A stretch of DNA of 64,000 bases from an uncultured Clostridia bacterium (GTDB lineage Bacteria > Bacillota > Clostridia > Christensenellales > CAG-917). The DNA lies in contig CAKQUV010000006.1 in assembly GCA_934277615.1 (NCBI GenBank), positions 34,501 through 98,500 on the forward strand. The letters are read 5' to 3'. A program made the position numbers and the translations under genes. Positions 53,082 to 61,628 of this stretch are shown here, in pieces. The notes beneath the pieces are model-generated. The model saw nothing but the letters and a program-made list of their open reading frames with translations, did not search any database and was not told the DNA's origin. Numbering within the stretch: the stretch's first letter is position 1; every line of letters starts with the position of its first letter.

Positions 53082-53110
53082 ATAATAACACGTATGCGCA
53101 TATGTCGCAA
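53082..53110 (-). promoter_or_regulatory. Putative promoter of mnmM and the phosphatase gene
   Basis: Minus strand TTGCGA, 17-base spacer, TATTAT, next to the mnmM ribosome site. The 329-base divergent region up to the MATE gene otherwise holds only short imperfect inverted repeats near 53150-53240. Confidence 0.5.
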
Positions 53111-53322
53111 GCGCAAAATGTGCCGATACTTTCAAAACGCGTCGATACCGTATATTTGCGCATATACGCCGCGATTAACGCTTTTCAAATAATTGATAAA
53201 ACCGCTTTTCAAAAAAGGCACGTGCCGACGCTTTTTCGGCGCAAATTTCCGCACAATATGCAAAATCTATGCAATTATCTCACAAATTCTGCCCGTCGTC
53301 GATTGCAAATTATGCAGAATAT

Positions 53323-53351
53323 TTGACATCGCGCGCACGCAAGACTACAAT
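53323..53351 (+). promoter_or_regulatory. Promoter of the MATE exporter gene
   Basis: TTGACA, 17-base spacer, TACAAT, 42 bases before the ATG. Confidence 0.8.
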
Positions 53352-53393
53352 ACGGGCGTAAAAGATATTAAAGACATTTAGAAGAGGCATATT

Positions 53394-54803
53394 ATGCAAA
53401 AAGATTTAACAGTAGGAAAACCTGCAAGCGTTATATTCAAATTTTGCCTTCCCCTCTTTGGAAGTATTATTTTTCAACAACTCTACAACCTTGCCGACAG
53501 TTTTGTAGCCGGCAAATTTATAGGCGACGCCGCCCTTGCTTCCGTCGGCAACAGCTATGAAATCACGCTGATTTTCATTGCTTTCGCATTCGGTTGCAAC
53601 ATAGGCTGCTCGGTTATCGTATCGAGATATTTCGGCGCAAGAAAGTATGCCGACCTCAAAACCGCGGTTTATACCACGTGGATTTCCGGCGCGGTGCTTT
53701 GCGCGATATTGATGGTGATAGGTCTAACCTGCTCCACCCGACTTCTCAAACTCATCAACACCCCCGATCACCTTATGGCGGACTCGCAACTATACCTCGA
53801 CATATACGTGTGGGGCTTGCCTTTTGTGTTCTTCTACAACATCTCGACGGGTATTTTTGCCGCTCTCGGCGACAGCAAAACGCCTTTTATATTCCTCGCG
53901 ATCTCATCACTTGCCAACATCGGCGTGGATATTTGGTTTGTCGTATCCTTCAAAATGGGCGTGGCGGGCGTTGCGTGGGCAACCTTCCTTTGCCAAGGCG
54001 TAAGTTGCGTTTTGTCCGTGATTTTCGTACTGTTGCAACTCAGAAAAATCAAAGCGGATACCAAGCCCAAAATCTTCTCGTGGAAAGTGCTCGGCGATAT
54101 CTCCGTCATTGCAATTCCCAGCATACTCCAACAAAGCTTCATATCCGTCGGCAACATCGTCATTCAAAGCGTTGTCAACTCCTTCGGGCAAGTGGTCATG
54201 GCGGGCTACTCCGCAAGCGTAAAACTCAACAACCTCGTTACGACGTCCTTCCTCACATTCGCAAACGGGATATCCAACTACACCAGCCAAAACCTCGGCG
54301 CCGGCAAAATCGAGCGTATCAAACCGGGCTTTGTCGCAGGTCTTGTATTCGTATGGGCGCTGTGCTTGCCAATCGTGCTATTGTACATATTCGGCGGACA
54401 ATATCTGCTTATGCTGTTTATGAAAGACGCGTCCAGCGGCGCGCTTGACGTGGGCATGCAATTCTTGCGCATAATATCGCCGTTCTACTTCATAGTAGCG
54501 GTCAAGATAGTCTGCGACGGCGTATTGCGCGGCGGCGGAAAAATGGTCAAATTTATGATAACCACATTCACGGATTTGATATTGCGCGTCGTGCTTGCAA
54601 TCCTGCTCAGCAAGCCTCTCGGCACTGACGGAATTTGGTGGTCTTGGCCGATCGGCTGGGGCGTAGGCATGATTATGTCGGTGATATTCTACTTCACAAT
54701 CAAGTGGAAAAAGCCCCTTCCCGAGGACGTCTACATACGCCTTACAGACGAAGAAACGCCTATGGAAGAAGTGCTTGAAGACGCAGTCGAAGCGGAAGAG
54801 TAA
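53394..54803 (+). CDS. MATE-family multidrug/cation antiporter
   Basis: 469 residues with about twelve membrane helices. Exports drugs or metabolites in exchange for Na+ or H+. Two related halves: the first begins FCLPLFGSIIFQQLYNLADS and continues ALASVGNSYEI, the second begins IPSILQQSFISVGNIVIQSVVNSFG. FGARKYADL and LGAGKIERI are the matching loop motifs after helices 3 and 9. GAAGAGG lies 7 bases before the ATG. The C-terminus is a short acidic cytoplasmic tail. Substrate unknown. It stands alone between its promoter and a bidirectional terminator. Confidence 0.94.
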   Translation: MQKDLTVGKPASVIFKFCLPLFGSIIFQQLYNLADSFVAGKFIGDAALASVGNSYEITLIFIAFAFGCNIGCSVIVSRYFGARKYADLKTAVYTTWISGAVLCAILMVIGLTCSTRLLKLINTPDHLMADSQLYLDIYVWGLPFVFFYNISTGIFAALGDSKTPFIFLAISSLANIGVDIWFVVSFKMGVAGVAWATFLCQGVSCVLSVIFVLLQLRKIKADTKPKIFSWKVLGDISVIAIPSILQQSFISVGNIVIQSVVNSFGQVVMAGYSASVKLNNLVTTSFLTFANGISNYTSQNLGAGKIERIKPGFVAGLVFVWALCLPIVLLYIFGGQYLLMLFMKDASSGALDVGMQFLRIISPFYFIVAVKIVCDGVLRGGGKMVKFMITTFTDLILRVVLAILLSKPLGTDGIWWSWPIGWGVGMIMSVIFYFTIKWKKPLPEDVYIRLTDEETPMEEVLEDAVEAEE

Positions 54804-54870
54804 GAGAAAAAACGCGAGCGCAAAAACAGTAAAATTTGCGCATTCTAAATCGGTTTTATACTATTGGCAG

Positions 54871-54916
54871 AAATAAAGTGCGGAAACCTCTCAATTTCGG
54901 TTTCCGCACTTTATTT
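54871..54916. terminator. Bidirectional terminator between MATE and spoIVA
   Basis: A perfect 18-bp stem (54871-54888 with 54899-54916) with a 10-base loop. A-run on one side, T-run on the other, between convergent genes. Confidence 0.9.
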
Positions 54917-54961
54917 TTTTCAAACGATGACTTAAAGTCGTGTTTTCGGATTAATGGCGCA

Positions 54962-56440
54962 TCACAGCAAGATGCAGATTACACCGCCCTTGCCCTCGTT
55001 GACGATACGTCCGAGAGTCTTGCGCAACTTCTGTTCGGCGTCGGTCGGCACTGTTTGCAACTTGTTGTTGATGCCGTCCGCAACGAGCGTTGAAAGCGAG
55101 CGCCCGAAAATATTGGTGTCCCAAATCGCCTGCTTGTCGTTTTCAAAATCGAGTAGCATACTGTCAACCAAGTCTTTGCTCTGTTGTTCGCTGCCGACAA
55201 TGGGGCTTACTTCCGTTTCGACGTTGACTTTCATAATGTGCAAGGACGGTGCGCTTGCTTTGAGTTTTACGCCGTATTGCTGACCTTGATGCAAAATCTG
55301 CGGCTCTTGCAATTCGATTTCGTCCATAGTGGGCATAACGATGCCGTAGCCGAGCGTTTCCACTTGTTCCATTGCGGATTGAAGTTTTTGGATTTTATCT
55401 CTGCCTTTGCATAGCGCTTTGAGTTCGGTGAGCAAATCGAAGTCGTCCTCAACGTCTATTCCGCATTCCGCGCTTGCCACCTTGAAAAACACGCCGTCTT
55501 TGGGTTTCATATCCACTTGCACTCTGCCCTTGCCTGCCTCAATACCGATTGACAGAGGCTGTTGCCAGTAGTTTGCGTCCTCGAAATAGCCGTCGATTTT
55601 GTCATAATCTTTCATCTTGTCCACGTCGTCCGCCATACGTCTGACGCTTTCGATAAGTTCTCTTACAACGTCGTTGTCGAGGGGCAATGCCTGCACCCAA
55701 CGCGGCAAATCGAAATCTATTATTTTGACGCTGAATTCAAGCAAAATCGTTTCCAGAATCTCGCTTATATCGCTCTCTTTCATAGTGAGCGCATTCTTGA
55801 CGATAACGGGCGCGTCATACTTCTTTGCAAGTTCGTCCTTGAGTTTTTGCGCGCTTTCGGAGTTTTCGTCCGCAACGTTGAGCACGATTGCAAACGGTTT
55901 TTTGCACTCTTTGAGTTCACGCACAACTCTTTCTTCCGCCTTGACATAATCCTCACGCGGAATATTGCCGAAACTTCCGTCCGTCGTAACCGCAAGCGCA
56001 ATGGTGCTATGCTCTTTTATGACCTTTTGCGTGCCTATTTCCGCCGCTTTTGAAAACGGCATATCCTCGTCCGACCACGGCGTTGAAACCATACGCTCCT
56101 TGCCGTCCTCTTCTGCGCCGAGCGCTCCGTCCACAAGATATCCCACGCAGTCTATAAGCCTCATATTGACGGCGATATTCTCGCCTACGGACACTTTCAC
56201 CGCCTCGTTCGGAACAAAGCGCGGCTGCGTGGTCATAATTGTTTTTCCGTCTGCGGATTGAGGAATTTCGTCTATAGCGCGACTGCGTTCGTCGGCATTG
56301 ACAATTCCGTCAACCACAAATTGTTGCATCACTTGTTTGATGAGCGTCGATTTACCCGTGCGTACGGGGCCAACCACTCCGACGTAAACGTCTCCGCCCG
56401 TTCGTGACGCTATGTCTCGATAAAGGTCAAATTTATCCAT
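54962..56440 (-). CDS. spoIVA: Stage IV sporulation protein A (spore-coat ATPase)
   Basis: 492 residues from ATG at 56440 (GGAGG 7 bases upstream), the same length as the Bacillus subtilis protein. SpoIVA binds and hydrolyses ATP and polymerises on the forespore outer membrane as the coat base layer. Walker A GPVRTGKST at 24-32; IDCVGYLVDGALGAEE holds the Walker B region; TTDGSFG and VLNVADENS follow. The C-terminal region ends in IVNEGKGGVICILL, the conserved tail. A sigma-E-like promoter lies just upstream, as expected for a mother-cell gene. With spoIIE, it shows the organism forms endospores or descends from one that did. Confidence 0.97.
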   Translation of the reverse strand: MDKFDLYRDIASRTGGDVYVGVVGPVRTGKSTLIKQVMQQFVVDGIVNADERSRAIDEIPQSADGKTIMTTQPRFVPNEAVKVSVGENIAVNMRLIDCVGYLVDGALGAEEDGKERMVSTPWSDEDMPFSKAAEIGTQKVIKEHSTIALAVTTDGSFGNIPREDYVKAEERVVRELKECKKPFAIVLNVADENSESAQKLKDELAKKYDAPVIVKNALTMKESDISEILETILLEFSVKIIDFDLPRWVQALPLDNDVVRELIESVRRMADDVDKMKDYDKIDGYFEDANYWQQPLSIGIEAGKGRVQVDMKPKDGVFFKVASAECGIDVEDDFDLLTELKALCKGRDKIQKLQSAMEQVETLGYGIVMPTMDEIELQEPQILHQGQQYGVKLKASAPSLHIMKVNVETEVSPIVGSEQQSKDLVDSMLLDFENDKQAIWDTNIFGRSLSTLVADGINNKLQTVPTDAEQKLRKTLGRIVNEGKGGVICILL

Positions 56441-56465
56441 AAACTCCTCCAACTTGGTTTGCTAT

Positions 56466-56494
56466 ACTCTATGAGCGGTTAGGGCGGCTTATGC
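56466..56494 (-). promoter_or_regulatory. Possible sigma-E promoter of spoIVA
   Basis: Minus strand GCATAA, 15-base spacer, CATAGAGT, resembling the mother-cell sigma-E pattern (ATA-type -35, CATACA-T -10). Located 26 bases before the ATG. No good sigma-A site is seen in the same gap. Confidence 0.4.
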
Positions 56495-56517
56495 AAAAAT
56501 TTGAAAAATCGCATGAA

Positions 56518-56544
56518 AAAACCGCTCGAATTGCAAGCGGTTTT
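56518..56544 (-). terminator. Terminator of the small heavy-metal-associated protein gene
   Basis: AAACCGCT and AGCGGTTT arms with A-run and T-run, 22 bases past the stop of the small gene on the minus strand. Confidence 0.75.
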
Positions 56545-56565
56545 GGTTTTGGGATTATTCGCCGT

Positions 56566-56826
56566 TTATTTTTTGAACAACGACGCAAAAAGTCCTTTCT
56601 TTTGATACGGCTTCACCTCTACATCGGACACGATATAGCCTTCTTTTTCGATGGCTTGTTTTATTGCGTTTACGTCCGCGTTGTCCTCTGCCACGACCAC
56701 CGTCGAATTTGCCACATGCGATGAACTGACTTTCTTGACGTTTGCGGATTTTCTCACCGCGTCGTTGACGTGCGACTCGCACATACCGCACTGCATACCG
56801 TCAACTTTCATTGTAATTTCTATCAT
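56566..56826 (-). CDS. Small heavy-metal-associated (CopZ-like) protein
   Basis: 86 residues from ATG at 56826, which has AAGGAGG 8 bases upstream; longer frames lack one. A ferredoxin-like metal-binding domain: MKVDGMQCGMCESHVNDAV with Cys13 and Cys16 as the metal pair, VVAEDNADVNAIKQAIEKEGY as the second helix, and a basic tail (KPYQKKGLFASLFKK). It is 26 kb from the copper operon and has no CsoR-like operator, so it may serve another metal or copper at basal level. Single gene between two terminators. Confidence 0.85.
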   Translation of the reverse strand: MIEITMKVDGMQCGMCESHVNDAVRKSANVKKVSSSHVANSTVVVAEDNADVNAIKQAIEKEGYIVSDVEVKPYQKKGLFASLFKK

Positions 56827-56966
56827 ATCGTCTGCCTCCTTCACCAAAACTATACCACTTCCCGATTTCGCCGTCAACAAATATGAAATGTTTTTCACAT
56901 TTATCGGCAAAAAGTAAAGTTTTGTCGACAAGTATTTTGCGAATTTTGCCGATAGCGGCAAAAAAA

Positions 56967-56997
56967 TCACCGCAAAGCGCCTTCTGCCTTGCGGTGA
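56967..56997 (-). terminator. Terminator of the M20 peptidase gene
   Basis: TCACCGCAA and TTGCGGTGA arms enclosing a smaller hairpin, followed by a T-run on the minus strand, 18 bases past the stop. Confidence 0.8.
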
Positions 56998-57014
56998 AAA
57001 GATTGGTTTTTTTG

Positions 57015-58424
57015 TTATTTGTTCATGACTTCGAGGCATTGCGCAAAGAATTGCGTTGCTTTTTCCATTGCGTCGATGCTCACGCGCTCATTGATAGCGT
57101 GGATGCGCTTTTGGTCGTCCAATGTCATAAGGAAGGGTGTGAAACGATAGATGTTGTCGCACACTTCACCGTAATAGCGGCTGTCGCTGTTTGCGATAAA
57201 CATATACGGCGCAGTAACCATCGTCGGGAAAATTTGCTTGATTGCTACGTTGAGGTCATGCCACGGTTTGACGTCGATGGGCGATACTGCGGTTGCCTCC
57301 GTGCCTTTGCCGTGTCTTTCCACTTTGACGTTTTTGCCGAGCAATTTTTGCGTGTATGCAATCACTTCGTCGCTGGTAACGCCCGTGATTATACGAGTGT
57401 TGATATTTGCCGTAACCTTGGGCGGAATGACGTTTTCGGCATCACTGCCGTGCAACATCGTTTGCGCAAAAGTCGTGGAAATGAGCGAGTTGGTGAGAGG
57501 TATCTTCTTAAACACAAACTTGAGCAACGGGCTCAAAATATCTCTGTTTACGAGGATAAATCTGAACGGGAATTTCACGTGAGGCGCAATGAGTTTGAAC
57601 GTTTGCTTTGTAGCGGGCGTCCATTTGCTCGGCATGGGATGCTTGTCGAGTTTGACAAGAGCCTTGCCCATAATTGCCGCCGCCGAGGGTTTTGAAGGAT
57701 TAGACGCATGTCCGCCTGCTTTTTCGACGGTCAAGGTCATGTTCATATTGCCTTTTTCGCACGTTGCGATAAGACCGAACAACTTATCCTCGCCTATCAT
57801 TTTGCCGTCAATAATCGTGCCGCCCTCGTCCACTATGTATTCGAGTTTGATATTTTGCTCTTGGAACCACTTGCAGATATGCGCAGCGCCTTCTTCCGTC
57901 CATGCCTCTTCGTCATGACCGAAACAGAAATACACGTCTCTTTCGGGCTGCCAGCCTTCGGACAACAGTTTTTCCATTGCTTCGAGCAAGGAAATCATGG
58001 TGCCTTTCATATCTTGCGTTCCGCGTCCCCAAATGAATCCGCCGTCAATCGTTCCTCCGAACGGCTCGTAATCCCAACCCTCTTTGGGTGCGGGAACTAC
58101 GTCTTGGTGCGCAAGGAACGCGCCCGGCAACAACTCGGGATTTTTGCCCTTGAAGCGATACACCAGGCTGTAATTGTTGACGACGGTCTTTTGTGCCGTC
58201 GCATGAATGAGCGGATAAGTCTTTTCAAGCCACGCGTGATAGTCGTGGAAAGGCTTGTCGACGCCCTCGAACTCGCCAACCATAGACACGGTGGGGATTT
58301 GCACTGCTTCGGACAAGTGCTTTGCAATGACGTCTTTGTCAAATTCTCTCGCCTTGTATTCGCCTGCGTCGATTTCTTTGGGCTTGCACAAAAGCGTGCG
58401 GATGAGCATAGTTGTAAGCAACAT
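57015..58424 (-). CDS. M20-family metallopeptidase (PM20D1/carboxypeptidase-like)
   Basis: 469 residues. A di-zinc aminoacylase/carboxypeptidase: first metal His in AFLAHQDVVPA, bridging Asp in WGRGTQDMKG, catalytic Glu pair in FGHDEEAWTEEG, and the SDSRYYGE region near the end. EKAGGHASNPS marks the dimerisation-domain boundary. The overall pattern, including YEPFGGTIDGGFIWGRG, matches the group containing mammalian PM20D1 and yeast Cps1. The N-terminus may be a weak membrane segment (LLTTMLIRTLLC), but it is short. AAGGA lies about 10 bases before the ATG. Probably a peptidase or N-acyl-amino-acid hydrolase; the substrate is unknown. Confidence 0.88.
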   Translation of the reverse strand: MLLTTMLIRTLLCKPKEIDAGEYKAREFDKDVIAKHLSEAVQIPTVSMVGEFEGVDKPFHDYHAWLEKTYPLIHATAQKTVVNNYSLVYRFKGKNPELLPGAFLAHQDVVPAPKEGWDYEPFGGTIDGGFIWGRGTQDMKGTMISLLEAMEKLLSEGWQPERDVYFCFGHDEEAWTEEGAAHICKWFQEQNIKLEYIVDEGGTIIDGKMIGEDKLFGLIATCEKGNMNMTLTVEKAGGHASNPSKPSAAAIMGKALVKLDKHPMPSKWTPATKQTFKLIAPHVKFPFRFILVNRDILSPLLKFVFKKIPLTNSLISTTFAQTMLHGSDAENVIPPKVTANINTRIITGVTSDEVIAYTQKLLGKNVKVERHGKGTEATAVSPIDVKPWHDLNVAIKQIFPTMVTAPYMFIANSDSRYYGEVCDNIYRFTPFLMTLDDQKRIHAINERVSIDAMEKATQFFAQCLEVMNK

Positions 58425-58455
58425 AATCTTTCTTCCTTATTGGTTTTATGTTGAT

Positions 58456-58484
58456 ATTATAATATCTTTTTATATGTTTTGCAA
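58456..58484 (-). promoter_or_regulatory. Promoter of the M20 peptidase gene
   Basis: Minus strand TTGCAA, 17-base spacer, TATAAT, 32 bases before the ATG. Confidence 0.7.
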
Positions 58485-58595
58485 TATCGAAAAGACATTT
58501 TCCCAAAGCACGTTTTCATGCCCTGTATCCATATCTTATCAAAGCGTAATAAAGCCTATGTCGGATTTGGCAAATACGCTTAAAGCGGCTACATA

Positions 58596-58623
58596 TTGAC
58601 TTTTTTCGCAAAAATGTTAAACT
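58596..58623 (+). promoter_or_regulatory. Putative promoter of the 304-residue lipoprotein gene
   Basis: TTGACT, 16-base spacer, TAAACT, 23 bases before the ATG; GGAGG lies in between. Confidence 0.5.
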
Positions 58624-58646
58624 AAAAGCAAATCGGAGGAATCATT

Positions 58647-59561
58647 ATGAAAAGAAAAATTTTGCTTGTCGCGCTTCTCGTGCTTGCAACGGCAATAATC
58701 GCAAGCGTATTGGTTGCTTGCAACCCTGCCGAAATGGAGAAAATCGTCGGCACGTACAAACTTGTTACGGACAAAACGACGGAATATCAACAAGACACCG
58801 TCGACAATATCGAAAAATACGGCAAAGAAGCGTATATCGTGCTCACGGGCAACGACTACGGTTACTACGTCTATAAAGACAACGACATGGCGGCATTCGC
58901 ACGCAAGGTCAAACTCGAATACGCCGTAAACGACGAAAACAAGGTTACTTCCATAACCTACGTTCTCGGAGAAGGTCAAAAGCCAAACGTTCTCAACGTC
59001 AACGCACAAAAGAAAGTATCTCTTGTATATCGTTGGACGGCGGCAACCAAACTCACGGACGCACGCGACATTCAATATGACAGAATCAGCGACAAAACCG
59101 ACTTGACAAGCGTCAAAGACGCTTTGGGCGAAATCCCCGTGTTCGACTACGACGTATATCAATATCACTCCATGTTCTGCGCGGAATTGACCAACGGACT
59201 GCAAAAGAATTACAGCGACTACATCTACAAGTATTACGACGTAAACACCGCCTCTTGCACCGCCACCCTTTACTACTCGCTCAAATCGAACGAAACTCCC
59301 GTTGTCGTTCAGAACTTGGCGGTTACGTTCGGCAAAAACGCCGAAACAAACAAGCCCACGTCTATGACAATCGGCGAAGATACTTTCACCTTTGAGATAG
59401 GCACGCCGCACAGAGAAGTCAAAGTCAACGTCGACGGCGAAGTGTTTGACGAATACGAAGAGCTTTCTTGGTTCTCTCTCGACCAAACGGAATATGCCGA
59501 CTGCACGGCATACTTCAACAGCCTTATCGCCGAATACAAGCAATCATTGCAACAAGCGTAA
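58647..59561 (+). CDS. Hypothetical lipoprotein
   Basis: 304 residues with GGAGG 7 bases before the ATG. Lipoprotein signal: KRKILLVALLVLATAIIA then SVLVAC (Cys25). The mature part begins EMEKIVGTYKLV, a lipocalin-like opening seen in many small secreted Firmicutes lipoproteins, and continues as alternating short beta strands with many Tyr and Asp. I do not recognise a family and see no catalytic motif. A similarly long frame on the opposite strand lacks a ribosome site and signal peptide, so this is the coding strand. Single gene with its own promoter and terminator. Confidence 0.8.
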   Translation: MKRKILLVALLVLATAIIASVLVACNPAEMEKIVGTYKLVTDKTTEYQQDTVDNIEKYGKEAYIVLTGNDYGYYVYKDNDMAAFARKVKLEYAVNDENKVTSITYVLGEGQKPNVLNVNAQKKVSLVYRWTAATKLTDARDIQYDRISDKTDLTSVKDALGEIPVFDYDVYQYHSMFCAELTNGLQKNYSDYIYKYYDVNTASCTATLYYSLKSNETPVVVQNLAVTFGKNAETNKPTSMTIGEDTFTFEIGTPHREVKVNVDGEVFDEYEELSWFSLDQTEYADCTAYFNSLIAEYKQSLQQA

Positions 59562-59652
59562 CGACGCACGGCGCAATCGATTGGTTTCAATACGGCAACT
59601 CAACGTTTTATTTGATTGCCGATTGCAATTCGACAATTTATCGCTAAACGCA

Positions 59653-59677
59653 AAAAGCAGGCTTCAAGCCTGCTTTT
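59653..59677. terminator. Bidirectional terminator between the lipoprotein and M24 genes
   Basis: AAAAGCAGGCTT and AAGCCTGCTTTT arms, between convergent genes. Confidence 0.8.
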
Positions 59678-59716
59678 CGTATTTCTAAAACGTCGTTTTT
59701 GCGTTTTGAATTAAAA

Positions 59717-61474
59717 TCAAATCTCTCTTGTCGCTTTTTCGAGGAACTTCAAATCTTTGCCGCTCAGGTACTTGCCGATAGCCTTACGCACAGTCTTATG
59801 ATATGCGTTGAGCCATGCTTTTTCGCCTTCGTCAAGCGTCTTTACGTCTATTGCGTCAAGGTCAAACGGCGCAAGCGTTATGGTTTCGAATGCGCAGAAC
59901 GTGCCGTATTCCGTCTTTTCTTTTTCCACACAAAGCACAAGATTTTCGTGTCTTATACCAAACTTCCCTTCCTCGTAAAAGCCCGGCTCGTTGGAAGTAA
60001 TCATACCCGGCAATACGGCGAAATTGGGCGTAACCGCTCTCGGCGAGATATTTTGCGGTCCTTCGTGGACGTTGAGCAAATATCCGACGCCGTGCCCCGT
60101 GCCGTGCTTGAAGTCCATACCGTATTCGTACATCGGCGCTCTCGAAATCATATCTAAGCGAGCGCCCGTCGTTCCTTTGGGGAACGTCGCTCTTGCAAGC
60201 GCGATATGCGATTTAAGCACGATTGTAAACGCGCGTTTTTCTTCGCTCGTAACCTTGCCCATAGCAAAAGTACGGGTTATATCCGTCGTGCCGTAGCGGT
60301 ATTGCGCGCCGCTGTCGACAAGAAGCAAACCTTTGTTTTCTACCGCCTTGTTCGTCTCGGGAGTCGCCGAATAGTGCACGATTGCGCCGTTGGAGGCGTA
60401 TCCGCAAATTGTGTCAAAACTCAAATCGAGGAAGTTTTTGCTTTCTCTTCTGAACGCCTCGAGCTTGTCCGCAAGCGAAATCTCGCTCATCGGCTCTTTG
60501 CCTGCGTTCTCTTTGAGATAGCGCATAAATCTGAGCATGGCAACGCCGTCCTCGACGTGCGCTTTCTTCATGTTTTTGATTTCGACGGCGTTCTTTACCG
60601 CCTTTCTTACGGTAGTCGGGAAAGCGGCGGTTTCCTTTACATTCTTTATGCGAGAAAACAGTGCGTAATTGGTCTTTTCCTTGTCTATAAACACTCTTCC
60701 CTCTATCTGCGAAACAACGCCGTAAATGTCGCCGTACGGCAAAACGCTTATGCCGTTTTGCGCAAGGATTTTCTTGCATTTCGCGTCAAGTTTTCTCTCG
60801 TCGATAAACAGCGTTACGCCGTCCTTGGATACAATCGCGTACGCATAATTGACGGGGTTATACTCTATATCGCTGCCGCGCATATTGAAAAGCCAAGCGA
60901 TATCGTCAAGCGAGGACACAAGCGCATATTCGCAGCCTTGTTTTTCCATGTCCTTTTGCAAATTCTCGACTTTGCTCTTTATGCTCTCCCCCGTTGCGCC
61001 ATCGGGCAAAAACCACGCTTTTGTGGGCGCAACTTCGGGACGGTCTTGCCATATACGATCGATAACATCGCCGCAATCGACAAGTTCAACGCCCTTGACG
61101 TTCTTTTTCAACGCCTCGACAAACTCAACCGTAGCCGTTGTGAAATCGAATGCGATTTTGGGAGTATCGGAGAGTTTTTTCACAAATTCGAAAATAGTCG
61201 GCACGCCCTCTTCCCCTGCCTTCATAAGCACGGTATCGGTCGCTTTAAGTTGCTCCGCCGCCTGTATAAAATATCTTCCGTCCGTCCACAGATACGCATT
61301 GTCGCCCGTTACCACAAGTGTGCCTGCGCTTCCGGTAAATCCGCAAAGAAACGCGCGCGTTTTGAAGTGATCCACAACGTATTCACTGCCGTGGTCGTCG
61401 CTTGTAAACACGATATACGCGTCAATTCCACTCTGCCTGACAAACTCTTGCAATCTTTCAATATCTTTTTTCAT
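59717..61474 (-). CDS. Xaa-Pro aminopeptidase, M24B family (three-domain type)
   Basis: 585 residues. Removes N-terminal residues preceding proline. Two N-terminal creatinase-like domains (FTSDDHGSEYV then GFTGSAGTLVVT and LWTDGRYFIQAAEQL) precede the catalytic pita-bread domain. Metal ligands: Asp in LLVDSGAQY, Asp in GTTDITRTF, His in HGTGHGVGYLLNVHEGP, Glu in TSNEPGFYEEGKFGIRHE, and the final Glu in FETITLAPF. The full length and C-terminal domain match the XPNPEP/AMPP group rather than the shorter PepQ type. Own promoter at 61503-61531. Likely cytoplasmic, since no signal peptide is seen. Confidence 0.94.
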   Translation of the reverse strand: MKKDIERLQEFVRQSGIDAYIVFTSDDHGSEYVVDHFKTRAFLCGFTGSAGTLVVTGDNAYLWTDGRYFIQAAEQLKATDTVLMKAGEEGVPTIFEFVKKLSDTPKIAFDFTTATVEFVEALKKNVKGVELVDCGDVIDRIWQDRPEVAPTKAWFLPDGATGESIKSKVENLQKDMEKQGCEYALVSSLDDIAWLFNMRGSDIEYNPVNYAYAIVSKDGVTLFIDERKLDAKCKKILAQNGISVLPYGDIYGVVSQIEGRVFIDKEKTNYALFSRIKNVKETAAFPTTVRKAVKNAVEIKNMKKAHVEDGVAMLRFMRYLKENAGKEPMSEISLADKLEAFRRESKNFLDLSFDTICGYASNGAIVHYSATPETNKAVENKGLLLVDSGAQYRYGTTDITRTFAMGKVTSEEKRAFTIVLKSHIALARATFPKGTTGARLDMISRAPMYEYGMDFKHGTGHGVGYLLNVHEGPQNISPRAVTPNFAVLPGMITSNEPGFYEEGKFGIRHENLVLCVEKEKTEYGTFCAFETITLAPFDLDAIDVKTLDEGEKAWLNAYHKTVRKAIGKYLSGKDLKFLEKATREI

Positions 61475-61502
61475 ATTTTGCCTAAAACTGTTTATTTTTT
61501 AT

Positions 61503-61531
61503 ATTATAACATTCTATAGGTTATAAGGCAA
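61503..61531 (-). promoter_or_regulatory. Promoter of the Xaa-Pro aminopeptidase gene
   Basis: Minus strand TTGCCT, 17-base spacer, TATAAT, 28 bases before the ATG. Confidence 0.7.
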
Positions 61532-61628
61532 TGTTTTATTTCACGGGATAATCCGATAAAGCAAGTTTCAAATGTCCGAACACGTCAATCCGCATATAGA
61601 AAAACTTATCGATAAAACCAAAAACAAA

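Noticed and set aside
53065..53393. Riboswitch or small gene in the divergent region before the MATE gene
   Set aside because: I see only the two promoters and short imperfect inverted repeats; no frame with a ribosome site and no conserved aptamer core.
58617..59543. 308-codon minus-strand frame opposite the 304-residue lipoprotein
   Set aside because: The plus strand has GGAGG, a lipoprotein signal and a promoter; the minus frame has none of these.
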